From the NCBI GenBank assembly GCA_025266875.1, contig JALLLT010000017.1:682001-746000 (forward strand): 64,000 nt of DNA, given 5' to 3'. The position numbers were made by a program, and so were the translations under genes. The notes under the pieces are model-generated. The model saw only the letters and a program-made list of their open reading frames with translations, was not told where the DNA came from and made no database searches. Numbering within the stretch: the first letter of the stretch is position 1; every line of letters starts with the position of its first letter. The stretch comes from Fennellomyces sp. T-0311. Its lineage: Eukaryota; Mucoromycota; Mucoromycetes; Mucorales; Lichtheimiaceae. Positions 11,655 through 23,925 of this stretch are shown here, piece by piece.

Positions 11655-13345
11655 ATGTTCGCGAGTCGATCGTTGCTGTATCGCCATGTACGTCCTTTCA
11701 CCTCCACAGCAGCCGCAATGGCCGATCGACGCGTATGGGTGCTTACCGATGGCGGCATTCAATCGACATTGTCCGGCCTGGCACTTGGCAAACGTCTTGG
11801 TAATGTCGAGTTGAAAACGGTAGTTGCAAGCAAAGGTAAACATGGGAGAGTAAAAGAAAGGCGGGAGGGAAAAAACAACAACGTGAACCAACGCACATCC
11901 AGGATTGCAGCTTTTCCCAGCGATAGTTCAGAAATACCTCGTGGATTGGTTCCTTCAACGAAAGCGAGGTAGAAAAAGAGTCGGTTGGATCAATCATTTT
12001 GGTCTCACAGGGTTTGCATAGACGACAACAAATTGCCATGGTATTTGACTTTAAAAGAAGGCGAATGGGCTGGCCCGCAACCCGATTTCGCCATTTGCAG
12101 TGCGCACGACTCCATTCCTGCCTGTCTAGCCGTCGCCAAGAATAATCCAGCAACGTATTCAGGTAAATGCCTTTCCCCGTTTACGCAAAAAGGATCGGCC
12201 ACCTGACGCTGTGCTGTTAGTATACGTTGGATATCCCAATATTCCGTTCATACATTTTGATCAAGTGGTGCTTCCCAAATACGAGATGGAAGGAAGGCTC
12301 GGTAAGGTGTTCCAGTGGTGTTTTGCGTATGGAAAAAAGTAACCGGGGTTAACGCAGCAAAACTGGGACCGTTTTACTCCAAACAAAAGAACTGCATTGC
12401 GACGGAGGTAGGCGGGACGCGGTGACGTTAGAAATAAACTAAATGTGCAAGCGTAGACGCCATTGCTTGATCTCGATAAGGGCCAGGCACGTCACTTGGA
12501 ACAAATATTACCCTCATCATTTAATCATTCGCCGCACAATATCACCGCTGTCGTCATTGGCGGACACACGCCGCAATGCCGCTGGTACTCGGAAGACGCA
12601 AGTTCGCTGGCGGACAACATGCAGGTAATAAGCCACACAGACTCCCACACTTGAAAGAGTTATTAAGAAAGGGCGGTCCAAAAGCGGATGGTAAAGAAGC
12701 TGCATGCCAAGGTGATTGTGGTGTTTACTGAAAGAACATCCGAGGAGGTAATAGCTGACGATGAATGGAATCCAATGGAAGACTGACGCCTCAGAAAAAT
12801 AAAACATTGCTGCAGGCCAAGAAGAAAATACGCCAGGTGCAAAGTCATCATGCAGATTCCATTGTTCTATGGGATGCCATGGTCGACACTGAAACAAGTT
12901 TAGCAAGAGCGCAGGTGTACCAAAGCATTATTGACAAGGCGTCTCGCGTGGTCATCACCGCGGACCTTGATTATGCAGTAGCACATGCCGCCGGCAAACG
13001 GTAAGACAAAGAAGTATGACCGCCCCTCCGAGCCTGTAACAAACGCATGGATGCATTAGCAAACCGGTGTACATTGTGTTTGGAGACCGATGTCGACAGC
13101 ATCTCTTGCGATTCCATCGATGGGCGCGGGACCATCGCATCACACGCAAACTGCGGCTGGATCGAGGAAGAGGTGCAACAGCAGCACGACGGGAACAGAC
13201 CGACCCATACAGCTATTTGGGCAATCAGGGAGCCTGGGCGGACGGGTACCATGTCGTAAAGAATGAGCCCACACTCAACCATGTACGACATGAGGTCATT
13301 GAGTTACGTCAGGAACGCGTTACTGGGAAACGTCGCAAAGATTAA
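11655..13345 (+). CDS. ELM1-like mitochondrial fission family protein
   Basis: Exons about 11655..11835, 11903..11968, 12022..12162, 12221..12301, 12358..12407, 12457..12624, 12672/12673..12747, 12816..13000 and 13060..13345 (roughly 390 aa). The first 20 residues (MFASRSLLYRHVRPFTSTAA) are basic and serine-rich, like a mitochondrial presequence. 'DRRVWVLTDGGIQSTLSGLALGKRL' is the N-terminal nucleotide-fold motif of the Mito_fiss_Elm1 family. 'IGGHTPQCRWYSED', 'KPVYIVFGDRCRQHLLRFHRW' and 'VVITADLDYAVAHAAGKRKPV' match later conserved blocks. In plants ELM1 recruits the fission GTPase to mitochondria; bacterial relatives are uncharacterised, so the role here is open. One junction is off by one base: exon 6 ends in phase 0 at 12624, while the only AG acceptor (12671) leaves one extra G before the conserved frame. 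Confidence 0.75.
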
Positions 13346-13632
13346 CATTATCTTGTTCACAAAAATAAACCCAAACCAATTTTTTTTATTTTTTTATCTA
13401 TACATAACACGCGCTCTATCTCGCTCATTTTGACGTTGGCTGCTAAAAAAAATAAATTCCCTTGGCATTGTGGCAACGTGGTTTTAGTTCCAAAGTCCTC
13501 ATCAGTCTAACTTGCAACAAGACGCGCTATCCCAAATCGGGCAGTTTTCGCCAGGCGCCCGGAAACGATCGATTCTGATGGATGCGCAATTTGCCTATTG
13601 CAGAAAAGGTCGGAAAGTCATCCTTGCTGCAT

Positions 13633-13640
13633 TATAAAAA
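13633..13640 (+). promoter_or_regulatory. TATA box of the 46-residue protein gene
   Basis: TATAAAAA lies 61-68 bp before the ATG at 13701, with a T-rich leader between. This is a strong TATA element by fungal standards. Confidence 0.5.
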
Positions 13641-13700
13641 GGGCATTGTTGCACTTTCCGCCTTTTTGTTTTTATTATAAACTACTTTTTCATTTCAACC

Positions 13701-13903
13701 ATGAAGATCTGCTCCTCTGCTGCTACTCCAAACCACACCATTGCTCTGCCATACGATCATCATGAGTCTGGCTTTTGTCCACATTGCGGCGTCGACATTA
13801 CTCGCTTCAGGTAAAAATGCCTACACGATTGGTCCTTTTTCTTTCCATTTGCTAATACCATTATGCAAATAGCCATGAATTTTGGTGCCGATATACGTCG
13901 TAA
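13701..13903 (+). CDS. 46-residue CPxCG zinc-ribbon-like protein, unknown
   Basis: Exons 13701..13810 and 13873..13903 give 46 aa. I do not recognise a named family. The middle reads 'GFCPHCGVDITRF', one half of a zinc ribbon (CPHCG), and after the splice come His and a last Cys ('HEFWCRY'), so one Zn could be held by Cys-Cys-His-Cys if the protein folds alone, or by two copies. The intron is 62 nt with standard GT-AG ends. A TATAAAAA box lies upstream and an A/T-rich leader follows, so it looks expressed. It is too short for most gene finders. The reading frame is clean and splicing joins the two parts at a serine codon (AG|C), which supports a real gene. Confidence 0.55.
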
Positions 13904-14349
13904 TTCTTCAACAATGCCCCTTTGACCGCCTTTTTTTCCACCGTTTTTTCTCTTGTCGTATATATTTCCTTTGCTCTTCTTCTAAAAAAAGCAACCGTAT
14001 CGACGAACGCTCTGCTGTTGCTCTCTGTATATACGTTAATCTCTTATATTTCACCCGCCAACTTTATACATTTCTATGGTTTACTAGCTTCGTCATCCCA
14101 CCCTTTATGCTGAAACCCCTCTCTCCCATTGCGTATATGTACATATATTATATACCCCACAGCCTTGCCCTTTTTTTCTGACCAATATACTATGAAATGA
14201 TCACCAGTTTTTTTTTGTTCTTTTTGGTAATGAACCGATTTAGCCATTCCGACGCATGCGAATTATGCCACATGATAAAGCGGTGAACACGGGAACCGGA
14301 GGGCGAGGGTTATTTATGAAAAAACGATTACAACAGAAACGATAAATAT
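13904..14349. other. Intergenic, convergent 3' ends
   Basis: Shared 3' region of the small zinc-ribbon gene and the Sel1 gene. It is T- and A-rich; nothing coding seen. Confidence 0.5.
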
Positions 14350-16288
14350 TTATGATTTGGCCGGCTTATCGTACTTTGGCTTGTAAATCCACGAGTTGCC
14401 CATGATGCCGCAACCCTGTTTATCCGCCATGCGGTAATATTTGGCCGCCTGGTACAAATCCTTTTTGACGCCACTGCCATGATAATAACAATGCCCCAGA
14501 TCATTCTGGGCATCTGGATCACCGAGATCAGCTGCCAGCTTGAAAAAATACACTGCGGTTTCCTTATTCTTGCGACACTAAAAATAATAAAACGAGTTAT
14601 GATGATGTGTTTTGTGTCATGGGTGCATCCAACTTTACCCCCCATCCGTATCTGAAACTGACTCCAAGTTCATATATGGCCATGATCAGCTCGCCCTTGG
14701 ATGCCGACGTGTTGACCGTCGTCGACAGACTGTTCAGATCCAGGACAGCATGCTCCGCTGCCTTTTGCAAGTATTGAAATGCAGTGTTTTCGTTGCGGTT
14801 GCATCCCCATCCGTGACGCAAAGCAATGCCATAGAGAAACATGGCAATAGGCGAATCCATCCCGGCCGCTTGGCGGAAACATTCGGTCGCCTTGGCAAGG
14901 TTCCCGGTCTCGTGATATCGAATACCTTCACCCACCAGTCGCTCCACCTCCGATTGCGGTGGCCCGTGATCATCATTGTTTCCTTTCATTTGTTTTTGAA
15001 GTTTCTCAGATAAGCCGGGATGTGCGGTGGGTGGCGGGAAACAGGGTGATGCAGGTGGTTGCGATAAAGTCGGTGATGTGTTGCTAGGATACGCGTGCTG
15101 TTGAGGAGGTAAGAGAGTGTTTGGCGATGGTGTGCGGGGCGATACAGTGTATGGTGATCCACCCGTGCCTGGTGTAAGCTGGGGCTGTGAACCATCGTCA
15201 TGTTGTTTGTTGGAATAGAGCTGAGGCTGGTAATAAGCTTGCGTTTCAGGTGAACCATGCTGCACAGCGCTCGATTGATAGTAGCCTTTTTGATGTTGGT
15301 CGACGGGTGCTGGCGAAGTTGAACGGGAAGGTGTGGGTGGAATGACGAGAGGGGCCAAGGGCTGAGGATGTTGTCGTGTATGCGATGAGCTGCTGTGATA
15401 GATCTCATTGTTATTGTAATCGGTAGTTTGATACACTTGGGCGCTTGAGGGTTCAATGTGTACACTGGCGGTAGCCACTTGTTCAATAACAGCGGCTGAC
15501 GGCAACGGCACGTCAACATACGCATGTTGCATTTTGATTGGCGATTCCGCTTGTTGAACGCGCTGCTTGATCGGTTCGGGCGGATACAAATTGCGGATCT
15601 CGGAATGAAGCGAGTCGCTGCTCTCGGCGTTAAAGTAGTTAATTTGTCCAATGGACGGTGGTCCTCCCATGGAAGAGACAATCGAGCTTCTATCTTGAGG
15701 ATTCAAGTATTGTGCGCCATAGATGCTTTGTGGTTGCACCTGAGTGCGGACGATCGTGGATGTTTGAGGCTCTATGCTGCTGTCAGTTTATCTTTCTTGC
15801 AAGATGTGAATGAGCTTATGTGTTACCGATATAAGTTTCGCGAGAGATACCTACAACGCGGTCATTCGATGGATCAACGAGTGATTCGCGCAGGTTGTAT
15901 GTGCTATACATGGTTCCGTCACTTTCTCGGTAAGACTGGTAGGAGTTTAGTTTGTGCTTGCATTCCTTGGTAATTTACGTACCTCATGTCTGTCCTTGTA
16001 TTGATATTGATTGTTGTACTCGTTCGAAATAGCCTGATCCGAAAAGTCAGTCATCCCGTGCTTCTATATTTGCAAAAACATTTACATGGTATCCAGTGGT
16101 GGCGGAACTTGAAGGCGAAGGAAGAGGCACCATTCTGCAGCGTAACGATTAGGAGATGGCGACTTTGGATCTGCAATCGGCATGTACCTGGAATTCGGAG
16201 TGGTGCTATTGCGGGCAGTGAGCGTAGGAGGCGAGTAGGTATGTTGCTGCTGCTGCTCGTGCGTGTTCAAATGTAACTTTTTGAACAT
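14350..16288 (-). CDS. Sel1-repeat protein (Dsf2/Skt5-type)
   Basis: Six exons, complement(14350..14577, 14639..15771, 15851..15935, 15983..16033, 16086..16134, 16188..16288), give 548 aa. The first ~370 residues are low-complexity, rich in Pro, Ser, Gln and Tyr (for example 'PPTPSRSTSPAP'). The last ~170 residues hold Sel1 (TPR-like) repeats: 'GIRYHETGNLAKATECFRQA', 'YGIALRHGWGCNRNENTAF', 'YELGVSFRYGWGC', 'LGHCYYHGSGVKKDL'. It ends 'GNSWIYKPKYDKPAKS', a tail I associate with fungal Dsf2-like Sel1 proteins. Sel1 repeats are protein-binding scaffolds; related fungal proteins act in cell polarity and chitin synthase regulation. The exon 5/6 junction GWG|C rebuilds a repeat that matches the preceding one ('GWGCNRNENT' versus 'GWGCRKNKET'), confirming the splice. 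No membrane segment or signal peptide. Confidence 0.8.
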
Positions 16289-17828
16289 ATTATATGGTAA
16301 GGATCAGAGAGAGAGTATATGTGTGTGGGTGTGTGTTTGTAGGAATATAGGTTGAAATATAAAGAAAAACGTAAGCAGGTATTTGTATGTAATTGTAGAT
16401 TATGGACGACTATTAGACCTAATATTGCATAATAGATTTGCCACAAGAATATATAAAAAAAAGAGTGTGCCTTTTCGACGAAATGAACCCTATAAAAATC
16501 GGCACGAACGACAAGAAAGAGCGAGATATAGAGAGATCAAAGGAGAGGACAAAGAAAGGAAAGGGACGTGTTATAACGCTGGAAGAACGAGATTATTGTG
16601 AGGAGTGGAGAGAAAAAAGAGTTGAGGAGAAGAAAGTTAAAAAAGCTGAAGCTCTAAATTGCAACACTAATTTCGTTGAGCGAATGTGCTGCACGGTGAC
16701 CTTTTTAGGTACGTCTGTGTCACACAGGCACACGAGGGGCCAGCGGAAAGGATCCCATCTTAGACGAAGATCGTCCAATGAGCTCAGTTATGCAATGTGG
16801 CCATAAAATACTTCATCAACGACTTTCAATTGCACATTTATTTGTAGAAGATTGATGGAATGTCAGGGTTTACTACATGTTGCACACACACACGCCTACA
16901 AACTCAGAATTCTTTCGTCGTCGTCGCGCTCTTCACTGCCGATCTCCTTTTCATCGTCTATTCCAAGCCCCCGGCTAATTATTACAACGTCGAACGAGGC
17001 GCAGGTGGGAAGTGTAGTCTGGCACTGTTCCTCTACATTTCGGAACAACAATATAGACAGAACACAGAATTTTGGCCACGGCGAATCATATCTCTTTTTG
17101 AATCCTAAAAATACATTTCTTCCGTAACTGCATGTTTTTATAGCCAGGCAAATTTATCATGCAGTTTATATATATATAAATATATATTGTGCGGAGAACA
17201 TCTATCTAATGTACGTATCCTCCACTTTGCCACCCACCTATGTGTTTCCCAGATCAAAAGCCAGTCGATTAATTATTCCCAATAATAGCTAAGGTTGGTT
17301 TTTCAAGCGTGATCTCGTGCTGTCATACTGCTTTTCGAAAAACTGTACTTTTTCGAACGCTTGCACCTTTTTGTTTTGTGCGTAAACTTTACTCTGAATG
17401 GTCAAGGCAAACGCTAGATCGGTTTTAATAATAGAAACGCAGTGTTGTAACAAGTATAGTCCATATTTCGCACCCCTATTTTCTTATATTAAAGCTTCTG
17501 ACAGGGTTTAAAGTGATGATATCCTAGCCGGAGAAGGACATCACTTTTGAGAAAATGGCCAATCCATCGATAGGCAATAGTCAGAGTAATCACAATGTTA
17601 GTCGCCATGTTGGTCCCGATAGGATGGGGTTCTTGTTTCCTTTGTTTGATCCAAGCCGATGGTGTAATGATTTCACTGCATGGCAAACTTTCTGCTAATG
17701 ATCGACTCGCCCTGGCAATCTATTGCTTGGCGTTGAGCTTGCACACAAAATCAACAAGATCGAATTTAAACAACAAATTGTATTTGTTCAGTGTATAAAG
17801 GGAATGATGGGGGATCCTAGAGACTCTA
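16289..17828. other. Intergenic, 1.5 kb, no gene identified
   Basis: Holds the promoter of the Sel1 gene and the 3' flank of P5C dehydrogenase. Several open frames exist (for example 16438-16806 plus) but none resembles a known family. An alternating TA tract lies near 17168-17190. Confidence 0.5.
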
Positions 17829-19742
17829 TTACAAGAAATTGGATGGGTACAAAAAGTCATCGATCGGTACAAAGTTTTCCTTGATGCTGCGTGTTGAGAC
17901 GAAACGGACCAACAGCGACCAACTGCCTGCCTTGTCATTGGTGCCGGAAGCGCGACCACCGCCGAATGGCTGTTGACCGACCACAGCACCAGTACATTTA
18001 TCATTGATGTAAAAGTTACCAGCGGTTTGACGCAACAAGTTGCTGCACTTGACAATCGACTCGCGATCTCTGGCAAAGATGGCACCCGTCAAGCCATACT
18101 GCGTAGTATCCTTGATCAACTTGCAAGTATCCTCGACCTTGTGATCCTCATAGACATAAATAGTGGTGACAGGACCAAAGATTTCCTCCACCATTGTCTT
18201 GGCCAAGGGATTCTTTGTGACAATCACGGTGGGTTCGATAAAGTAACCGACGGAATCATCGCATTTGCCGCCTGCAATCACCTCGCTATCCGGATCCGAG
18301 ATCGCATGGTTGATGTACCCCTTGATCTTATCAAATGCAAACCTGTTGATGACGGGTCCCATAAAGTGTTCAAACTCGTGCGCAGGGCCTTGCTTGATCT
18401 TGGCATGTTCCTCCAGCAAGAACTTTTTGTAGTCGCCAAACTGACTTTGGGGAACATACACACGGCTACAGGCAGAGCACTTTTGTCCTTGGAATTCAAA
18501 TGCACCTCGAATGGTTTGCAGCGCGGCATGACGAACACCTTGGGTATCCAGGGATGGGTGCAAGAAATGATAGTTCTTGCCACCCGTCTCGCCCACGACA
18601 CGTGGGTAGCTCGTGTACTTGTCAATGTTGTTGCCAATGTCCTTCCACAGTTTGCGAAACACGGCAGTCGAGCCCGTGTAGTGCAGTGATGAGAATTCAG
18701 GATGACCAATGGCGGCTGCACATACTTCTTCTGCGGGACCAGGCACAAACTGAATCACACCTGGTGGAAGGCCGGCTTCAACCAAAAGCTCGAACACCAA
18801 ATAGTTGGACAAGACCGCCGATGGCGATGGCTTCCAGAGAACAACGTTGCCCATCAGTGCAGGCGCGCTGGGCAAGTTGCCGCCAATCGCAGTAAAGTTG
18901 AACGGTGACACCGCCAGTACAAATCCGTCCAGACCACGATATTCCGTGCGGTTCCATGTACCAAACGCGTTCTTGGGCGGTTGGATATGGTACATTTCTT
19001 CCGCATACTTGCAGTTGAATCGCCAAAAGTCACACAATTCGGCAGCTGCATCAATCTCGGCCTGCCAGATATTCTTGCCTTGTCCCAACATGGTGGCTGC
19101 CATAATCTTGTATCTGTTTTATTTTTCAGGGTGAATAAAAAAGTCTCCTTTATAAATATATCTATATATATATCTCTGGAGTGCATACCTGTATTTGCTG
19201 GAGAGCAAGTCAGCAGCCTTGAGAAACACAGCAACACGGTCATTGAAGGGAAGCGCTTCCCATTGAGCTTTGGCTGCCATCGCACCTTCGATAGCCTGAA
19301 TTGAAAGCATGAGTGCCCTGATCTATGCTGACTGCATCCTGAACCACCTACCTTCTTGATCAAAGTGGCATCTGCCTCATGGAACTTGCAAACTGCCTTC
19401 TTGTGCTCAGATGGATTGAACTGTTCGGCAGTGTTTCCGGTATAGATCTGCAAAGCATTGAGGATGTGTATCAAGCCAGGAAACATGCAATTTGCCCTAT
19501 ACCTTTTCGCCGTTGATGACCACTGGGACTTCCAATGGACCTTCTGCGCGCATAGCAGTCAATGCTTCTTCCAACAGCTTACGCTCGGTCGAGCCAGGTG
19601 CGTAGTTTTTCTGATACCCAAAGAGATGAGGATACGGATGGTGCACATGTCAAAAAAAACAAAGAGTGCTTACCATGGGCTCATTCTCGATGGCCGGCAA
19701 CTTGAAGTGAGCAAGTGATGGAGTCTGGAGTGCGTTGGACAT
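17829..19742 (-). CDS. Delta-1-pyrroline-5-carboxylate dehydrogenase (ALDH4 family)
   Basis: Five exons, complement(17829..19113, 19189..19295, 19352..19447, 19503..19610, 19674..19742), give 554 aa, the usual size. It oxidises glutamate-5-semialdehyde/P5C to glutamate with NAD+, the second step of proline catabolism. The protein follows human ALDH4A1 end to end: 'GQGKNIWQAEIDAAAEL', 'AVSPFNFTAIGGNL', the general-base Glu in 'VVGETGGKN', the catalytic Cys in 'GQKCSACSR', 'EEIFGPV' and 'GQQPFGGGRASGTNDKAG'. The enzyme normally sits in the mitochondrial matrix. The N-terminus (MSNALQTPSLAHFKL) is only weakly presequence-like, so import cannot be confirmed. The first four exons are phase-checked and the start is the only ATG that gives the conserved N-terminal 'NYAPGSTERKLLEEAL' block. 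Confidence 0.95.
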
Positions 19743-20369
19743 TTTGGCGATAACAGAAAAGAAAAGGCCACAAAGGTTGCCCTTCGTTTCCTCCCTTCAA
19801 GAATCTCTTTTATAATTTTTCCCGTTTTCTGTACATATTTGACGCATGATGCTGTGTTATTCCAAACAAACAGCTCCAAACTCGTGTATATGGAAACTTT
19901 CTCACGCATCTGTTACATCGGCAACGAATCATATTCAAGATGACCCATCCATGCATTATATAGTTTCTACGCTCCACAGTCATTTTTTCTTCAATCATCC
20001 ACATGGACCCATCTTTGCGCCATGCTGTTTCAATTGTACTAAGCAAACTCATGTTCTTGGTATTATTTCAAACTGACATCACCAAGATGTATTTGCTTTA
20101 GTGCCTTGCATCCAGGGGTTGGGTCTGATGTGGCCGCATATATGAAGTGTATCGTTCTTCGCGATCACAATTGACGTCCGCTCGATGCAACAACCCCCTG
20201 CCGTGCTTTTAGTTTGTTCCCCGTGTAAAAAAAATCAGAAGGAATGAAACGCAAATAACAGAAATCCCTGAAAGATACACGTATAAGGTTTAGTGCATGT
20301 CGCGCACGCATAAGAAATTGTTTTTTTTTTAGAGATAAGGTTCGATCCATCCACATCTCCAACAAACAA
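19743..20369. other. Intergenic: P5CDH promoter and 3' flank of MDR gene A
   Basis: No coding signal. Contains T- and A-homopolymer tracts. Confidence 0.5.
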
Positions 20370-21584
20370 TCATACTTTCAGAACAATCTTGCCAACAACT
20401 CGCTGCGTTTCCACTAACGCATGTGCCTTGGCTCCATCCTTCAAATCGAACGTATGGCTTACGACGGCCTTGAGGGTGCCGTCGCTAAGCCAAGCATGGA
20501 TATCCTGTCCTATCTGCTTCCACAGGAGGTCCCGGATAAAAATGTACGTACAAGGTCCAAACAATCGACGCCATACGACGGTCGAGATGATGTGGGCCCA
20601 GTTGCTCATGGAAACCGTGTCCGAGCCAACGTGCATGATGGGTCCCACGGCTGTAACGTAGCATCCTTTGGGTTTCAAAAGCGGTATCAACTGGTTGTAG
20701 TAATCATCGCCTCCCACACAATCCAAAACAAGATCATGGCTTGATTTTTCGGCTGCCAGCTGTGCCATGCTTTCTTTGGAAGTGTAATCAAACACCCGGT
20801 CGGCACCAACGCTTGACACAAACGACGCATTCTTCCCACTACAGATGGCTACCACTTGAGCCCCAATCGCCTTGGCAATCTGCACTGCATTTATCCCGAC
20901 TCCACCCGATGCCCCAACGACAATCATTTTTTTATCTCCTTGATCCGGGTAGTTGCCATGGACCACAATGCCTTGGTAGGCAGTCAAACCTAATGACGCA
21001 TTGTCAATGGATGACGATAAACGTTTGGCACATCCACTTGCATGCCACACCGACCGAAGCGGCTTCTTCAAACGATATGTTTTCAGGCTTCTTTGCTATT
21101 GCGCCTGTCTTGATGGACGCGACCACCTAACTGTTCTATTAGCAAACTTTGGATGCAACCAAAAACATTGACATACGTATTCCGCGCTTGCTCCTATGCA
21201 TCAATTTAGCTATGGAATAGTGGCTTTCCCTGTCTATATCAGCATATGTATACCTTCAACTCCTTTCTGCATGCAATCCACAATACCATAAACCGCATCG
21301 CCAATCTCAAACTCGTCTACTTTGGATCCTTTCGCAACAACGTTACCGGAAAAGTCAAAGCCGAGTATGCGAGGTACCTTGATTGACATCACCTTTCCCG
21401 ATCGCAGCTTGGCGTCCCCCGAATTAACACCTGTTGCCTTGACCTTGATCAGAACGTCCGTGGGCTGCTTCACTATTGGTGTTTTGATCTCATTGTATTC
21501 GAATGCTTCTTCTGCTGGCCCTTGTTTGACAACCTGCAGCGCATGCATCATTTCTGGTATCGCATTTTCCTGGTTATTGGACAT
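20370..21584 (-). CDS. MDR-family NAD(P)-dependent oxidoreductase, copy A
   Basis: Exons complement(20370..20989, 21042..21126, 21177..21193, 21254..21584) give 350 aa. Medium-chain dehydrogenase/quinone-reductase layout: an N-terminal GroES-like half ('VKATGVNSGDAKLRSG', 'GFDFSGNVVAKGS'), then a Rossmann half with the coenzyme motif 'VVGASGGVGINAVQIAKAIGA', and 'LVLDCVGGDDYYNQL'. The structural and catalytic zinc cysteines of true alcohol dehydrogenases are absent, so a zinc-free quinone or enone reductase is more likely than an alcohol dehydrogenase. Substrate unknown. The 17-, 85- and 620-nt exons match copy B (29083-30304) exactly. Intron 3 starts GCAAGT where copy B has GTAAGT, and the GC donor is needed to rebuild 'SVGVAC'. 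Confidence 0.9.
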
Positions 21585-21799
21585 CTTTGGGGTAAAATCA
21601 GATCACTGCGATATATACACATATATATAGGTGCCACGGTGAGAGAGCAAGTGATGCATCTTTCCTCTCAGAGAAAACAGCAGCAAGATTCCGGAGCAAG
21701 TGCCGTGCTTGATTTGTGTAACGTTTCGGCTAAAAGTTCCCGAGTAGTTCAATCGTTAAAAAGCATTTTAATATCTAACTATCATATTCTCAAAGAGGT

Positions 21800-23925
21800 C
21801 TAATGTCTTCTATACGCAAGTATTGCATTAATGTTCCTAATGGCACCCTCTCCGATGTTATAGCAAAAGTTAATAGAGACCCTTTGGAGACTTAGGTTTT
21901 GGTAGACGATATCCTCCAAGGCATCAGCAGTGATCGTTTGAAGACGCGACAAGCTCATTGTCCTTAAACCGGCTATCGCGGCAAATCCTCTTACAACGTC
22001 ATCTGTAACCGCCACCATTTCTTCGAAATGCACATGCCTCAAGCTGTGGCTGCGGGCCAAACCTCGAGCAAGCGCCAAAAGTCCGTCCGTTGTTATGGCA
22101 TTCGGGCAATCGACGATCTCGAGGTGCTGGAGAGTACGAATGGCCGATAACGTATTCATAACGTCGTTCGTGATTCCTCTGCACGTATGCAAAGTCACAC
22201 TTCGCAACGATGAGCTGTTCCCCCATCTTGCATGCGCTTGAAAGAAGCCATCGAGACCATCCACATTGACATTTGCCACGTGGTGTAACTTGAAAACCCG
22301 TAGGTGGGGTAGCGACGCCAGGGCCTCCTCTAATGTGGTTCCTTCCAAGTCGGCTATATTACTGAGCGTCACGGATTCTAAATTCACGCAATCGCGCATC
22401 ATCACAGCAGCGTATCTGTGTACATCGCGTGAAACGGCAGTGTAGGTCAAGTACTTGAGTTCGACCGCTCTTACGTTCGCCAATCCCGCCCATCGATGTT
22501 GTTCTTGGTCGTTGCTTTCACCTTGCAGGATAAGTATCGCAGCTTGCACCGTAGTTTGGCACCTTTCCAATATCTCAATGACATCCGCTGGTCTCATCCC
22601 GACAATATGGTGGAGACCTAGTTTTCTCAAACCCATTGAATTGGCCACACTTGTTGGCCTCCTCGTCATGCGAGGGATGTGCCCGTTGACAGCAATGTTC
22701 ACTAGGTTGAGACCATGCGTGAGGATTGGGCGCAGCGCAGCACCATTGCTATTTTCTATTTGAAGCGTTTCAAGTCGTGGACATTGGCGAAGAATCGGGG
22801 TGAGGATTTCAGCCGCAATATTAGGCGCTATCAGGATCAATGATTCGAGGTGATGTGGTAGCGCTCTTAAAGGTGGACCATTGGGGCGCTGGTGCTCAAA
22901 AGTGCCAACGTCAAGCCGATAGTCAAACATCTGTATGTGGGGACACATGTTCAAGATTCTTCCGATGGGCAGCGCTTCTTCATATTCGTTACGGAGATGA
23001 AGTCGAAGTTCGGCAAGAGATCTACCCCACAACGTGAGAAGTTGAAATAGCTGATATTGATCCATTGCACAATCTGCCGGTATAAATTAACGTCAGTCTG
23101 ATAAAGAAAAAAATCATTGGAACACTTAGAGTGCTTACCTTCCATAAAAAGATACTGTACATTATTAAGCTCGCGTCTCTGAACGGCAGCGTTCGCCAGC
23201 TCTTGAAAGACTTCCAATTCAATACCGGTGACACGTAATCTCTGGACATGCATACCGACGAGTTGTACGAGTCGAAACATATTGTAATTTCGGAGCGCTC
23301 GAGTTGTTATGTTGAACTCCCGCCATAGCATCGCATAGCCAGTCAGAATATCCCGCCAATGCTTCGACACATCAAAGAGCGTAAGTGCATCGGTATACAA
23401 GTCAAGTTCATCGATAATAATATGCGAAATTTCCACCGGCAGCCTTGCAAAAAAGTCAACACGTTTCTCCAGCTGATCTTGCGCTCTTCTTTTGAGCTCC
23501 TCAATAAACCAGCGGTCCGAATCGAAAATGGGGATGGCTTCAAGTGCTCGGTCGTACAGCTCGATCGCAAGATCAGCGTGTCCTTGATGCACAAGAATAG
23601 GTCCACTGTATTTATATCCCAAGGTTATCTCTGGTGCGATTTCGATAATTTTGTCGGCTGCTGTCAATGCTTCGTCGAAGCGGTTACTCCGCAAATGGAT
23701 TCGTGTCGTCAATTCCAATAAAACTGCCGTGTTGAGCTCAAGATATGAAATGACAGTCTGGGCTTTCTCGTACGCCTCGTCAAACCGTTTTTCATCAAAG
23801 GCGCGCTGGCCCAATTGTGCAAGCGCAAAGTAGTAATCGAAATTATGTTGGCCTCGTTGAATCCTGGTGATTCTTTTTTTCGCGCTGTAGTGATACGAAT
23901 CGTATACTGATTTACGTTTCGGCAT
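21800..23925 (-). CDS. F-box/LRR protein with N-terminal TPR-like repeats
   Basis: Two exons, complement(21800..23073, 23139..23925), give 686 aa. Residues ~30-150 hold TPR-like helices ('FDEAYEKAQTVISYLEL', 'FDEALTAADKIIEIAPEI', 'LAIELYDRALEAIPIF'). Residues ~157-203 are an F-box ('ARLPVEISHIIIDELDL', 'DVSKHWRDIL'), which binds Skp1 in SCF ubiquitin ligases. From ~250 to the end come irregular leucine-rich repeats ('CPRLETLQIE', 'TLQHLEIVDCPN', 'LRTMSLSRLQTI'). Its target is unknown. Large lineage-specific families of such genes are common in early-diverging fungi. A decayed relative lies at 5290-6795. The start ATG opens with a basic stretch (MPKRKSVYDS). The lone intron follows 'LFMEG' in phase 1. 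Confidence 0.88.

Noticed and set aside
16438..16806. Lys/Glu-rich 122-codon frame
   Set aside because: Low complexity from A/G-rich DNA; no conserved motif.
17973..18689. 238-codon plus-strand open frame
   Set aside because: Lies antisense inside the conserved P5C dehydrogenase exon; it reads as a shadow with no family resemblance.
20336..20352. GGTTCGATCC, resembling a tRNA B box
   Set aside because: No matching A box, acceptor stem or anticodon arm around it.
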